DNA of 15,339 bases from UBA8290 sp964230965 (GTDB taxonomy: Bacteria; Bacillota_I; Bacilli_A; Acholeplasmatales; Acholeplasmataceae), in the NCBI GenBank assembly GCA_964230965.1, contig CAXRJA010000020.1:1-15339 (forward strand), read 5' to 3'. A program made the translations under genes and the position numbers. A model generated the notes under the pieces. That model did not search any database and was not told where the DNA came from. It saw nothing but the letters and a program-made list of their open reading frames with translations. Shown here in pieces: positions 1 to 7,641 of the stretch (position 1 is the first letter of the stretch; every line of letters starts with the position of its first letter).

Positions 1-1522
1 CAACATCTTCAACAGGTATGAGATCTTCGTTTTCAATGGTAATATCTTCTGTTAAATTAATCTCGCTTAATCTTGGTTCATGATATTGGATTTTAATTTG
101 TTGAAGTTCTTCTTGGATAATGGTAAGTTTACGATCATCTTTGGCGATGATATCTTTAAAATCAACAATTTTTGATTTTAAGTCTTCGTGTTCTTGTTGA
201 AGTTTTTCGATTTCGAGACCTGTAAGACGTTGAAGTCTTGTATCTAAGATTGCACGGGCTTGAATGTCATCAATATCATAGGTTGTAATCAATGCATCTC
301 TCGCATCTTCAGCAGTTTTTGATTGTTTAATGATTTGAATGGCGCGATCGATATCATTAAGTGCTTTAATTAAACCTTCTACAATGTGTTGTCTTGCTTC
401 GGCTTTTTCTAAATCAAATACAGTTCTACGTAAAACAATTTCAATTTGATGGTCTAAATATTTCTCATACATATCTTTGAGTGAGAACATTTTTGGTTGA
501 CCTTTATCAAGTGCAATCATATTAAAGTTGAATGATTGTTGTAACTGTGTGTGTTTATATAGATTATTAAGCATCACATGTGCGTTGACGTCTCTTCTTA
601 ATTCAATGACAACACGCATACCGTTACGGTTAGATTCATCTCTTAAATCTGTAATGCCGTCTAAAACTTTATCTTTTGCGAGCTGTGCGATGCGTTCGAT
701 GAGCGTTGTTTTATTCACTTGATAAGGAATAGCCGTCACAACAATTGCAGATTTATTTTTAAATTCTACAATTTCAGTTTTCGCTCTATTCACAATAGAG
801 CCGCGGCCAGTTTCATAAGCTTGTATAAGACCGCTGATACCAAGAATTTCTCCTCCCGTTGGGAAATCCGGGCCTTTCACATATTCCATTAATTCTTGTG
901 TTGTGATCTCTTTATTTTGCATATATGCGAGTAATCCCTCAATTACTTCAGTTAAGTTATGAGGTGGAATATTTGTAGCCATCCCAACTGCAATCCCTGT
1001 TGATCCGTTCACAAGTATATTTGGATATCTAGATGGTAAAACAGACGGTTCTTTTTCACTACCGTCATAGTTATCAATATAATCTACGGTTTTCTTTTCT
1101 ATGTCTCTAACAAGTTGTCCTGCAAGTTTGGAAAGTCTCGCTTCTGTATAACGCATTGCGGCTGCCCCATCACCATCTACAGAACCGAAGTTACCATGTC
1201 CATCTACAAGTGGCATACGATAACTAAATGGTTGTGCCATACGTACCATTGCTTCATACACGGAAGATTCACCATGCGGATGGTATTTACCAATAACTTC
1301 CCCTACGATACGTGCAGACTTTTTGTGTGCTTTATCAGACGTCATACCGAGTTCGTTCATCGCAAATAAAATTCTTCGTTGAACGGGTTTTAAACCATCT
1401 CTTACATCCGGCAGTGCGCGTGATACAATCACACTCATTGCATAGTTAAGAAATGACGTTTTCATCTCACTGGAGATGTTGATTTCTTTGACGTGATCTC
1501 TTGATTTGTTTAATTCATCCAT
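1..1522 (-). CDS. gyrA: DNA gyrase subunit A, 3' end outside window
   Basis: This is the DNA gyrase A subunit, which cuts and rejoins DNA in the A2B2 enzyme that adds negative supercoils. The start at 1522 gives MDELNKSRDHVKEINISSEM, followed by the family hallmarks SFLNYAMSVIVSRALPDVRDGLKPVQRRIL. The active-site tyrosine is Y125 in AAMRYTEARL. The quinolone-region helix reads HPHGESSVYEAMVRMAQPF. About 507 codons are present, covering the winged-helix, tower and coiled-coil parts; the C-terminal beta-pinwheel lies beyond position 1. The gene starts 17 bases after gyrB, and its AAAGGAC ribosome site overlaps the gyrB stop, so the two are probably translated together. GyrA rather than ParC is supported by position beside gyrB, recF and dnaN. 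One oddity is Glu in the usually Asp position of HPHGDS. Confidence 0.97.
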   Translation of the reverse strand, partial: MDELNKSRDHVKEINISSEMKTSFLNYAMSVIVSRALPDVRDGLKPVQRRILFAMNELGMTSDKAHKKSARIVGEVIGKYHPHGESSVYEAMVRMAQPFSYRMPLVDGHGNFGSVDGDGAAAMRYTEARLSKLAGQLVRDIEKKTVDYIDNYDGSEKEPSVLPSRYPNILVNGSTGIAVGMATNIPPHNLTEVIEGLLAYMQNKEITTQELMEYVKGPDFPTGGEILGISGLIQAYETGRGSIVNRAKTEIVEFKNKSAIVVTAIPYQVNKTTLIERIAQLAKDKVLDGITDLRDESNRNGMRVVIELRRDVNAHVMLNNLYKHTQLQQSFNFNMIALDKGQPKMFSLKDMYEKYLDHQIEIVLRRTVFDLEKAEARQHIVEGLIKALNDIDRAIQIIKQSKTAEDARDALITTYDIDDIQARAILDTRLQRLTGLEIEKLQQEHEDLKSKIVDFKDIIAKDDRKLTIIQEELQQIKIQYHEPRLSEINLTEDITIENEDLIPVEDV

Positions 1523-1539
1523 GTGTGATTGCGTCCTTT

Positions 1540-3441
1540 CTAAACGTCAATGTTGCTTGCGTAAATGGCATTTTGTTGTATGAATTCCTTACGAGGTTCA
1601 ACTTCTTCGCCCATAAGCATACTAAATACTTGGTCTGCATCCATTGCATCGCTAAGCGTAATTTGAAGTAGTGTTCTTGTGTCTGGATCCATCGTTGTTT
1701 CCCAAAGTTGTTCAGGGTTCATTTCTCCTAGACCTTTGTATCTTTGAATACTTGGTCTACCGCCCATTTCTTTTAGTGTTGCATCTAAAGATTCGTCATC
1801 ATAAAGATATTGAATATTCTTCCCTTGTTGTACTTTATATAATGGTGGTTGTGCCATGTAATTATACCCTTTTTCAATAAGTGGTCGCATATATCTAAAG
1901 AAGAATGTTAATAAGAGCGTTCTAATGTGTGCACCATCGATATCAGCATCGGTCATAATCACAACTTTGTGATAACGAATGTTATCTGGATTAAACTCTT
2001 CTCCAATTCCGGTACCAAGTGCTTGAATTAATGATAAGATTTCTTTATTTGCATAAATTTTATCTAAGCGTGCTTTTTCGACATTAAGCACTTTACCTCT
2101 TAATGGTAAAATCGCCTGGAATTCAGATTCTCTACCTTGTTTTGCTGAACCACCAGCGGAATCACCCTCAACAATATATAATTCAGAAACTGCTGGATCT
2201 TTCGCTCTACAATCTGCGAGTTTAGAAGCAAATCCTAATGCATCTAATGGTGATTTTCTTCTTGTCGCATCTCTTGCTTTTCTTGCGGCGATACGTGCAT
2301 ACATCGCATTAAGACCTTTTTCAACAATCATTTTTGCATCTTGTGGGTTTTCTGCAAAATAACGTTCTAAAAACTCACCTGTAAGTTGAGATGTCATTTG
2401 TCTCACTTCTGGATTTCCTAGTTTTGTTTTCGTTTGACCTTCGAATTGCGGATCCGGATGTTTAATTGAAATAATCGCTGTTAATCCTTCTCTAACATCT
2501 TCTCCTATGAGTGAATCGTCTTTTTTGAATAAATTATTAGCTTTACCGTAGTTATTAATAATTCTTGTGAGTGCAAGTTTGAAACCATCTTCATGCATCC
2601 CGCCTTCATGTGTTGGAATGTTGTTGGCAAAGCTAAAGAGGTTTGTTGCATAGGAATCAAAATATTGAAGTGCCATTTCGTATGTGATGCCCTCAACTTC
2701 TTTTTCAACATACATCACTTCTTTGGTGAGTTTGGTTCTGTTTCCGACTAAGAAATTCACATACTCGACCAAGCCACCTTCATATTGATATACAAACTCT
2801 ACAGGTGTTTCGTGTCTCTCATCCGTAATCGTGAGCTTGATGCCTTTATTTAAAAATGCGAGTTGTTGAACACGCGCACGCAATGTTTCAAAATCATATA
2901 CTTGTGATTCTGTAAATACGTCTTTGTCTGCTAAAAAAGTCACGATGGAACCGTGTGTGTTGCTTGTACCCTCTTCAATGAGTTCTGTTTTTGGTACACC
3001 ATAGGCATACGTTTGGCGATACTGTTTACCATCTCTATGTATTTCTACATCAAAAAATGATGATAGTGCGTTCACAACAGAAGCACCAACCCCGTGTAAA
3101 CCGCCTGACACTTTATATGAAGCGCCATCAAATTTACCACCAGCGTGCAATGTTGTTAAAATTGTTTCAACTGCAGGTCTACCTGTTTTTGGATGTGTAT
3201 CGACAGGGATCCCACGTCCATCGTCAACGACACGAATATAATTGTCTTTTAAAATAGTAAGTTCAATGTGGGTTGCATATCCTGCAAGCGCCTCATCAAT
3301 GGAGTTATCAACAATTTCCCAAACAAGATGATGCAGACCTTTAACACCGGTTGAACCGATATACATCCCTGGTCTTTTTCTAACCGCTTCTAACCCTTCT
3401 AATATTTGAATATTCGATGCATTATAGTTGTTTTGTGACAT
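1540..3441 (-). CDS. gyrB: DNA gyrase subunit B
   Basis: This is the ATPase and TOPRIM subunit of gyrase, 633 residues, a normal length for the short Gram-positive form. The GHKL ATPase shows E42 and N46 in WEIVDNSIDEALAGY, then DDGRGIPVD and the lid motif GGLHGVGASVVNALS. The transducer domain follows. The TOPRIM domain has EGDSAGGSA from E425 and the metal-binding DADIDGAH (D498, D500, D502). The C-terminus carries the conserved QRYKGLGEMNPEQLWETTMDP. After EGDSAGGSAKQ it reads GRESEFQAILPLRGK, more acidic than the GRDRRFQAI I expect in most GyrB. The gene starts 2 bases after the recF stop; its AAGGAGT ribosome site lies within the last recF codons, implying translational coupling. GyrB rather than ParE is judged from gene order and the Gly in KQGR. 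Confidence 0.98.
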   Translation of the reverse strand: MSQNNYNASNIQILEGLEAVRKRPGMYIGSTGVKGLHHLVWEIVDNSIDEALAGYATHIELTILKDNYIRVVDDGRGIPVDTHPKTGRPAVETILTTLHAGGKFDGASYKVSGGLHGVGASVVNALSSFFDVEIHRDGKQYRQTYAYGVPKTELIEEGTSNTHGSIVTFLADKDVFTESQVYDFETLRARVQQLAFLNKGIKLTITDERHETPVEFVYQYEGGLVEYVNFLVGNRTKLTKEVMYVEKEVEGITYEMALQYFDSYATNLFSFANNIPTHEGGMHEDGFKLALTRIINNYGKANNLFKKDDSLIGEDVREGLTAIISIKHPDPQFEGQTKTKLGNPEVRQMTSQLTGEFLERYFAENPQDAKMIVEKGLNAMYARIAARKARDATRRKSPLDALGFASKLADCRAKDPAVSELYIVEGDSAGGSAKQGRESEFQAILPLRGKVLNVEKARLDKIYANKEILSLIQALGTGIGEEFNPDNIRYHKVVIMTDADIDGAHIRTLLLTFFFRYMRPLIEKGYNYMAQPPLYKVQQGKNIQYLYDDESLDATLKEMGGRPSIQRYKGLGEMNPEQLWETTMDPDTRTLLQITLSDAMDADQVFSMLMGEEVEPRKEFIQQNAIYASNIDV

Positions 3442-3443
3442 AT

Positions 3444-4475
3444 TTATGACTCCTTAGTAATATACATAACATCTAATTGTTGGTGTGAGTAATTTTGTGT
3501 GCTGTTAATAATAAGTGCATGATCTTTAAATTCGTAATTAAGTAATTGTTGTTGATGTGTTTCATCTAATTCACTTAAGACATCGTCTAGCAACAATACC
3601 AATTCTTGAGACTGATGGTTTTTTAAATATTGTAAAACGGATAGTTTCAATGATAAAGCAAGTAGTCTTTGTTGTCCTTGTGAAGCAAATTGACTTGCTT
3701 TTTTGTGATTAAAATAAACTGTGATGTCATCTTTGTGCGGACCACTTGTTGTTACTTGTGAGAGAATATCTACTTTTTGTTTTGTAAATAGATGTTGTTT
3801 TAATCCCTCAATGGATTGGTCTTTCTCATATTTGACAATGACATCTTTAAAGTCAAACTGTTTTGCAACCGGTTGAATAAGTTCGTTTAATGCTTCCACA
3901 AATGCATGTCTTTTATTAATAATAATGATTGCTTGTTCTATTAATTGTTCTGATAGTATGTTAAGAAATGTCAGATCATTATCCATTGAAAGTTTTTTTA
4001 ATAGTGCGTTTCTTTGTTTTAAAATTTTTTTGTAATTATTTAATACATCTAAATAACTTGTGTCTGTTTGAATCATCGAAATATCTAAAAATTGTCTTCT
4101 GTAAAGTGGTGCGCCTTTCACAAGTTCTACGTCTTCAGGTGCAAACATGACAATATTCAAATGTCCAATAAATTGTGAGAGTTTCTTTTTTTCGACACCA
4201 TTGAGCCAAACGCGTTTTCCTTTATCCGTAAGAACCATTTCAAAACGGTTTTGGTTTGTTTCTAAAACAATTTTAGAAAAAGGGTGATCGTGCTGTATAA
4301 ATTCTTTATCTTGATTTGTTCTGTGTGATTTTGTTGTGGCGATTAAATGGATTGCCTCTAAAATAGTGGTTTTACCAACTCCGTTATCACCGTACATATA
4401 TGTTTTTGGTTGTTGAAATTGGATTGTTTTTTTACCAAAGCATCTTGCGTGTGTCAGTTCTAAAGATTTAATCAT
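3444..4475 (-). CDS. recF: RecF recombination mediator ATPase
   Basis: RecF is a DNA-binding, ABC/SMC-like ATPase that loads RecA at single-strand gaps with RecO and RecR. With the start at 4475 it is 343 residues, slightly short for the family, and opens MIKSLELTHARCF. Walker A is GDNGVGKTT (residues 29-37). The ABC signature region is QFASQGQQRLLALSLKLS, and Walker B with D-loop is LVLLLDDVLSELDETH near the C-terminus. A longer reading frame to 4517 exists, but its extra residues (MMLLKLKTTQFILQ) lie within yaaA in another frame and match no RecF I know. The chosen start overlaps the end of yaaA by 8 bases and has no clear ribosome site, so translation probably depends on ribosomes ending yaaA. 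Confidence 0.95.
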   Translation of the reverse strand: MIKSLELTHARCFGKKTIQFQQPKTYMYGDNGVGKTTILEAIHLIATTKSHRTNQDKEFIQHDHPFSKIVLETNQNRFEMVLTDKGKRVWLNGVEKKKLSQFIGHLNIVMFAPEDVELVKGAPLYRRQFLDISMIQTDTSYLDVLNNYKKILKQRNALLKKLSMDNDLTFLNILSEQLIEQAIIIINKRHAFVEALNELIQPVAKQFDFKDVIVKYEKDQSIEGLKQHLFTKQKVDILSQVTTSGPHKDDITVYFNHKKASQFASQGQQRLLALSLKLSVLQYLKNHQSQELVLLLDDVLSELDETHQQQLLNYEFKDHALIINSTQNYSHQQLDVMYITKES

Positions 4476-4689
4476 TTGTAATATAAATTGTGTTGTTTTC
4501 AATTTCAACAACATCACCTACAACAACTTTTGTTTTTCTTGTTGTTTTATACTCACCATTTAGTTTTGCAGGCGTGTTAAATAAATACGTTTTAGCGTCT
4601 CCACCAGAAGCAATAAAACCACACGCTTTCACGAGTTGACCCAATGTAATAAATTCTTTCTTTAGTTTAAAGTTTTGAGACACATTCAT
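4468..4689 (-). CDS. yaaA: S4-domain RNA-binding protein YaaA
   Basis: This small protein of 73 residues has an S4-like RNA-binding fold, seen in FITLGQLVKACGFIASGGDAKTYL followed by LNGEYKTTRKTKVVVGDVVEIEN. It resembles the YaaA/RlbA family encoded between dnaN and recF in Bacillus, where a role in ribosome assembly or RNA binding is suspected. I place the start at the ATG at 4689 (MNVSQNFKLKKEF). An in-frame TTG at 4707 would add six residues, but the probable -10 element lies inside that extension and so could not be transcribed from that promoter. No ribosome site precedes the ATG, and the predicted transcription start falls on its A, so the mRNA may be leaderless. It is the first gene of the yaaA-recF-gyrB-gyrA unit. 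Confidence 0.88.
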   Translation of the reverse strand: MNVSQNFKLKKEFITLGQLVKACGFIASGGDAKTYLFNTPAKLNGEYKTTRKTKVVVGDVVEIENNTIYITND

Positions 4690-4695
4690 AGGTAT

Positions 4696-4704
4696 ATTAT
4701 ACCA
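4696..4704 (-). promoter_or_regulatory. Extended -10 promoter of the yaaA-recF-gyrBA operon
   Basis: The minus strand reads TGGTATAAT, a perfect TATAAT (4696-4701) with the TG of an extended -10. No good -35 is visible at 17 bases. Six bases separate the -10 from the ATG at 4689, so the expected transcription start is the A of that ATG. It lies just downstream of the dnaN terminator, as expected for a new transcription unit. Confidence 0.65.
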
Positions 4705-4770
4705 CAAACCTTATAAAAATAGCGTTTTTTCATTTTTTATATATAAGTGGGACTTTATGTCAATTTATTA

Positions 4771-4806
4771 AAAAAAGCCGAATTTGATAAAATTTCGGCT
4801 TTTTTT
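4771..4806 (-). terminator. Intrinsic terminator of the dnaA-dnaN unit
   Basis: The arms AGCCGAA (4776-4782) and TTCGGCT (4794-4800) form a stem that extends through flanking A and T runs (AAAAAAGCCGAA / TTCGGCTTTTTT). It lies 18 bases past the dnaN stop and ends in a U-run on the minus-strand transcript. Because A and T runs flank both sides it could stop transcription from either direction, but no plus-strand gene needs it. Confidence 0.85.
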
Positions 4807-4823
4807 GTAATTTGATATTTTTT

Positions 4824-5954
4824 TTAATCTAATCTTACAGGAAGAACTAAATGTAATAAAGATGGATCATCTTTACCTGTAATGATAAATGGTTTAATTT
4901 CTCCAGAAAATGAGATGACAACTTCTTCTGAATGAAATGTTTTTAATGCTTCTTTAAGATATTTAGAAGAAAACGCAAGTTTGATTTGAGGTCCTTTAAC
5001 TTCTCCGGAAGGAATAATTTCTTCTGAAGCATCTCCAATCTCAGCATTTGTTGAGCTTATTTCAACCACTTGATTTTCCTTCAGAGCAAGTTTCACAATG
5101 TTTACATTGGTTTCTCTTTCTTTTGGGGATAACAATGACACACGATCTAATGCTGAAAGTAGTTGTTCTTTATGGAAAGGTATTTCCACAACGAATGATT
5201 TTGGAATAATTCTCATTGTATCTGGGTAAGATCCTTCAAGAAGTCTCGTTTGAAAAAGAATATTCTCAAACTTAAATAAGACTTTATTAGGATTGATGTA
5301 AAGTTCTACTGGTGTTTGTATGGTTTCTAAAATCTTTTGAAGTTCATCCAAACTTTTATTAGGAATGACAAGATCAAAAGGATCACGTTCTAAGTCAAAA
5401 GCAATGTCCTTTTGAGCGAGACGATATGAATCGGTTGCTACACAAAATAGTTTTTTCTCTAAAAATTTAAAATCAACACCTGTTAGTACAGGACGTTTCT
5501 CATTTTGAGAGGTTGCAAAATTTGTTTCCTTGATGACATCCGATAATACTTTAGGATCAAATGTTAAAGGATCGTTTAAATCCATAAAATCGATATCTGG
5601 ATAATCCTCCACATCCATTAAACGTAATTTAAATTCTGATTTATCTGCACGAATCACCATGATGTTTTGTTCAATAAGAGCAAATTCAATATTTTTAGAA
5701 ACAACTTTTCTTACAATATCAATTAAATAACGTCCTGGAATCGCTGTTTTTCCTGTTGTTTGTATGGTGAGAGATGGATCATCCACGATTACTTGAATGG
5801 CAACATCTGAATTAGACGTAGTTAAAATCATATGATCTTGCAAAGCTTCAAATTTAATCGCATATAAAATAGGCATTGGAGTTTTTAATGGCAACCCTTT
5901 TTGTATGATATTTAAATGATTTAGTAAAACATCTCTTTCTATTGAAAACAACAT
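4824..5954 (-). CDS. dnaN: DNA polymerase III beta sliding clamp
   Basis: DnaN forms the ring dimer that holds DNA polymerase III on DNA and recruits repair proteins. The protein is 376 residues, the usual length for three clamp domains. It begins MLFSIERDVLLNHLNIIQKG, and the first domain contains TGKTAIPGRYLIDIVRK, close to the family's ... ipar.l.divrkl pattern. The middle domain has RPVLTGVDFKF and CVATDSYRLAQ, matching the RPvLtGv and atDshRLA patterns. It ends in LLHLVLPVRLD, like the conserved ilPvR tail. An AAAGGACG ribosome site stands about 8 bases before the start. It follows dnaA by 138 bases, a gap that carries origin elements and a probable separate promoter, and is followed by a strong terminator. 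Confidence 0.97.
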   Translation of the reverse strand: MLFSIERDVLLNHLNIIQKGLPLKTPMPILYAIKFEALQDHMILTTSNSDVAIQVIVDDPSLTIQTTGKTAIPGRYLIDIVRKVVSKNIEFALIEQNIMVIRADKSEFKLRLMDVEDYPDIDFMDLNDPLTFDPKVLSDVIKETNFATSQNEKRPVLTGVDFKFLEKKLFCVATDSYRLAQKDIAFDLERDPFDLVIPNKSLDELQKILETIQTPVELYINPNKVLFKFENILFQTRLLEGSYPDTMRIIPKSFVVEIPFHKEQLLSALDRVSLLSPKERETNVNIVKLALKENQVVEISSTNAEIGDASEEIIPSGEVKGPQIKLAFSSKYLKEALKTFHSEEVVISFSGEIKPFIITGKDDPSLLHLVLPVRLD

Positions 5955-6014
5955 AAAGGCACGTCCTTTTATTTTATTTAAATTTAATAATTATTGTTAT
6001 TACAATTGTGGGTT

Positions 6015-6023
6015 TGTGGATAA
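6015..6023 (-). promoter_or_regulatory. DnaA box, perfect
   Basis: TGTGGATAA on the plus strand is the exact complement of the TTATCCACA consensus. The 17 bases from 6015 (TGTGGATAACTTTTTTA) are identical to those at 7524-7540 on the other side of dnaA. Confidence 0.85.
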
Positions 6024-6050
6024 CTTTTTTAATGGCTCTATCTATGTGTT

Positions 6051-6059
6051 ATTATATCA
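6051..6059 (-). promoter_or_regulatory. Probable dnaN promoter, extended -10
   Basis: The minus strand reads TGATATAAT: a perfect TATAAT at 6051-6056 with an upstream TG. No convincing -35 is seen. Transcription would start near 6044, about 90 bases before dnaN, and pass over the perfect DnaA box at 6015. The same nine bases form the promoter of the YiiX-like gene. Confidence 0.5.
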
Positions 6060-6072
6060 AATAATCAACAAT

Positions 6073-6081
6073 TAATCCACT
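6073..6081 (+). promoter_or_regulatory. Weak DnaA box candidate
   Basis: TAATCCACT matches TTATCCACA at seven of nine positions. It is listed because it lies among better boxes in the dnaA-dnaN gap. Confidence 0.3.
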
Positions 6082-6087
6082 TTAAAA

Positions 6088-6096
6088 TGTGGTTAA
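6088..6096 (-). promoter_or_regulatory. DnaA box, 8 of 9
   Basis: TGTGGTTAA is the complement of TTAACCACA, one mismatch from consensus. It overlaps the dnaA stop codon at 6093-6095. Confidence 0.5.
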
Positions 6097-7448
6097 ATTT
6101 GGTTAAGTTTTTTTATAATTGTGTCCACTGCAAGTTTAAGAGTTTTGTCTTGTTTTAATTCATTTTCAATTTTTTCACATGCTGTGAGTACAGTTGAGTG
6201 GTCTCTATCTCCAAATAAAGAACCAATACTTTTGTAAGGAATGTTATGGTTTGATTTAATTAAATACATGGCGATATGTCTTGGAATGACATATTTTGAG
6301 TGTCTCTTTTTACCAATTAAATCATCAATAGAAATTCCATAAAAATCACTAACAACACTCTGGATGCGGTCATAATTGTTTTCGTTTAATTGGTTACTCT
6401 TTCTTCTTGTTTTAAGAAGGGGTTCTAATGCTTCTTGAGCATGCTCAACATTAATATCAATATTATTGGTAAGTGCATAAAATAACACACGTTTTAAAGC
6501 CCCCTCTAATTCTCGTATGTTCGTTACAAAAGAAGATGCAATAAAATTCAATACTTCACGATCCATTGCTTCAGCATGTGAAGTTTCAGAAGATAGTTTT
6601 CTTTTTAAAATTTCAATTCTATGATCTAAATCGGGTACTTGAATATCCACACTTAAACCAACTTCAAATCTAGAAGTTAATCGCGACATGATATTTTTTA
6701 ATTCAGAAGCGGGTTTATCACTTGTAATAACAATTTGTTTATTTTGTTGATACAAAATATCAAATAATTTAAAAAACTCCATTTGAGTTTTGGTTGCGCC
6801 ACCCATAATTTGAATATCATCAACAAGCAAAACATCAATGTCCCGATATTTTGCATGGAAATCATCCATTTGTTGACGTTTGAGTAAGTTTGCAAAATCT
6901 TCAATAAAACTGTCTGCCTTAACATACAAGACATTCGCATGAGGATTGTTATCTAAAATATAATTGCCAATCGCTTGTGTTAAGTGTGTTTTACCTAAAC
7001 CAACATCCCCAAAAATATAAAGAGGGTTTGCAACAACACCTGGTTGATCTGCCACCTTCATTGCCATTCTAAAAGCAAACATATTACTTTTACCAACAAC
7101 AAAGTTATCAAACCCAAAGGATCCATTTAAGTTACCTAAACGATATCTATTTTCTAAATCTAAATCAGGTGTCACAATATCATATTCTGGTTCTAATTCA
7201 GATTCTAAAACAAACTTAAATCGCAGTGTCTCACCACTGTTTTTTAAAGCTAAATCTTGAATTTTAGATAAGTACAAACGCTGTACCCTATTTTTTATGA
7301 ACTCATTCGGTGTCACAATATAAATAACATTATTATTTACGTGATGAATGTTTTGTAAAGGTTCAAAAACTTCAGCAAAAGCATCTTCATCATATGTTTG
7401 CTCTAACTCGGATAAAATTGTTTGCCACAAGATGTCATAATTGTTCAT
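6093..7448 (-). CDS. dnaA: Chromosomal replication initiator DnaA
   Basis: DnaA is the AAA+ protein that binds DnaA boxes, opens oriC and helps load the helicase. From the ATG at 7448 it is 451 residues, a normal length. Domain I opens MNNYDILWQTILSELEQTYDEDAF. Domain III starts at NRYRLGNLNGSFGFDNFVVGKSN, with Walker A GDVGLGKTH (G147-K153-T154) and Walker B VLLVDDIQIM. Sensor and arginine-finger motifs follow in ELKNIMSRLTSRFEVGLSVDI. Domain IV ends with the DNA-binding signature GDRDHSTVLTACEKIE. The start is set by homology and by a GGGAG ribosome site about 9 bases upstream. An open frame continues to 7565, but those 39 residues are a hydrophobic read-through of origin DNA. Expression is probably self-regulated, since its promoter contains a DnaA box. 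Confidence 0.97.
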   Translation of the reverse strand: MNNYDILWQTILSELEQTYDEDAFAEVFEPLQNIHHVNNNVIYIVTPNEFIKNRVQRLYLSKIQDLALKNSGETLRFKFVLESELEPEYDIVTPDLDLENRYRLGNLNGSFGFDNFVVGKSNMFAFRMAMKVADQPGVVANPLYIFGDVGLGKTHLTQAIGNYILDNNPHANVLYVKADSFIEDFANLLKRQQMDDFHAKYRDIDVLLVDDIQIMGGATKTQMEFFKLFDILYQQNKQIVITSDKPASELKNIMSRLTSRFEVGLSVDIQVPDLDHRIEILKRKLSSETSHAEAMDREVLNFIASSFVTNIRELEGALKRVLFYALTNNIDINVEHAQEALEPLLKTRRKSNQLNENNYDRIQSVVSDFYGISIDDLIGKKRHSKYVIPRHIAMYLIKSNHNIPYKSIGSLFGDRDHSTVLTACEKIENELKQDKTLKLAVDTIIKKLNQI

Positions 7449-7523
7449 CAAATTAAACTCCCAAACTTTTAAAAATATTAGCATAAAAAAACGGAAGAAA
7501 AGCAAAAAGATAACAACAAAAAA

Positions 7524-7532
7524 TGTGGATAA
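7524..7532 (-). promoter_or_regulatory. DnaA box, perfect
   Basis: TGTGGATAA is the complement of TTATCCACA. With the next eight bases it forms a 17-bp sequence repeated exactly at 6015-6031. Confidence 0.85.
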
Positions 7533-7565
7533 CTTTTTTACAAGGTGCAAACAAACTGTAAACAT

Positions 7566-7574
7566 TGTGGATAA
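7566..7574 (-). promoter_or_regulatory. DnaA box, perfect
   Basis: TGTGGATAA on the plus strand complements TTATCCACA. It is the left arm of the 16-bp inverted repeat. Confidence 0.85.
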
Positions 7575-7613
7575 AAAACATCTTTTTTTGCTTTAGATAA
7601 GACGTTTTTAGAT

Positions 7614-7622
7614 TTATCCATT
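7614..7622 (+). promoter_or_regulatory. Weak DnaA box candidate
   Basis: TTATCCATT matches seven of nine bases. It shares its last base with the following perfect box, giving two tandem ATCCA cores eight bases apart. Confidence 0.4.
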
Positions 7623-7630
7623 TATCCACA
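7622..7630 (+). promoter_or_regulatory. DnaA box, perfect
   Basis: TTATCCACA on the plus strand, in the right arm of the inverted repeat and just downstream of the predicted dnaA transcription start. Confidence 0.85.
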
Positions 7631-7641
7631 ATGTTTGTAAA

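Larger units (their letters stand above)
5955..6092. other. dnaA-dnaN intergenic part of oriC with candidate unwinding region
   Basis: This 138-bp gap carries one perfect DnaA box (6015-6023) and two weaker ones (6073-6081, 6088-6096). It also has a nearly pure A/T stretch at about 5967-6006 between the perfect box and dnaN. In Bacillus the DNA unwinding element lies in the same gap, next to DnaA boxes. On the dnaN sense strand the bases after the box, past a short CCC-containing spacer, have a three-base rhythm with T at the middle position (GTA ATA ACA ATA ATT ATT). This is a loose candidate for DnaA-trios. The unwinding role is inference. Confidence 0.6.
7560..7636. repeat. 16-bp perfect inverted repeat carrying two DnaA boxes
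   Basis: AAACATTGTGGATAAA (7560-7575) is the exact reverse complement of TTTATCCACAATGTTT (7621-7636), with 45 bp between. Each arm contains a perfect DnaA box, so the boxes face in opposite directions with seven matching bases of flank. Confidence 0.85.

Noticed and set aside
4476..4517. Longer recF start inside yaaA
   Set aside because: RecF proteins begin with the strand MIKSLEL seen at 4475; the extra residues are out-of-frame yaaA sequence.
4690..4707. TTG start giving six extra residues on yaaA
   Set aside because: The extension consists of the probable -10 promoter element and has no ribosome site.
7449..7565. 39-residue N-terminal extension of dnaA
   Set aside because: The extension is a hydrophobic translation of origin DNA including DnaA boxes, unlike any DnaA N-terminus, and the ATG at 7448 has a ribosome site and a normal DnaA start.
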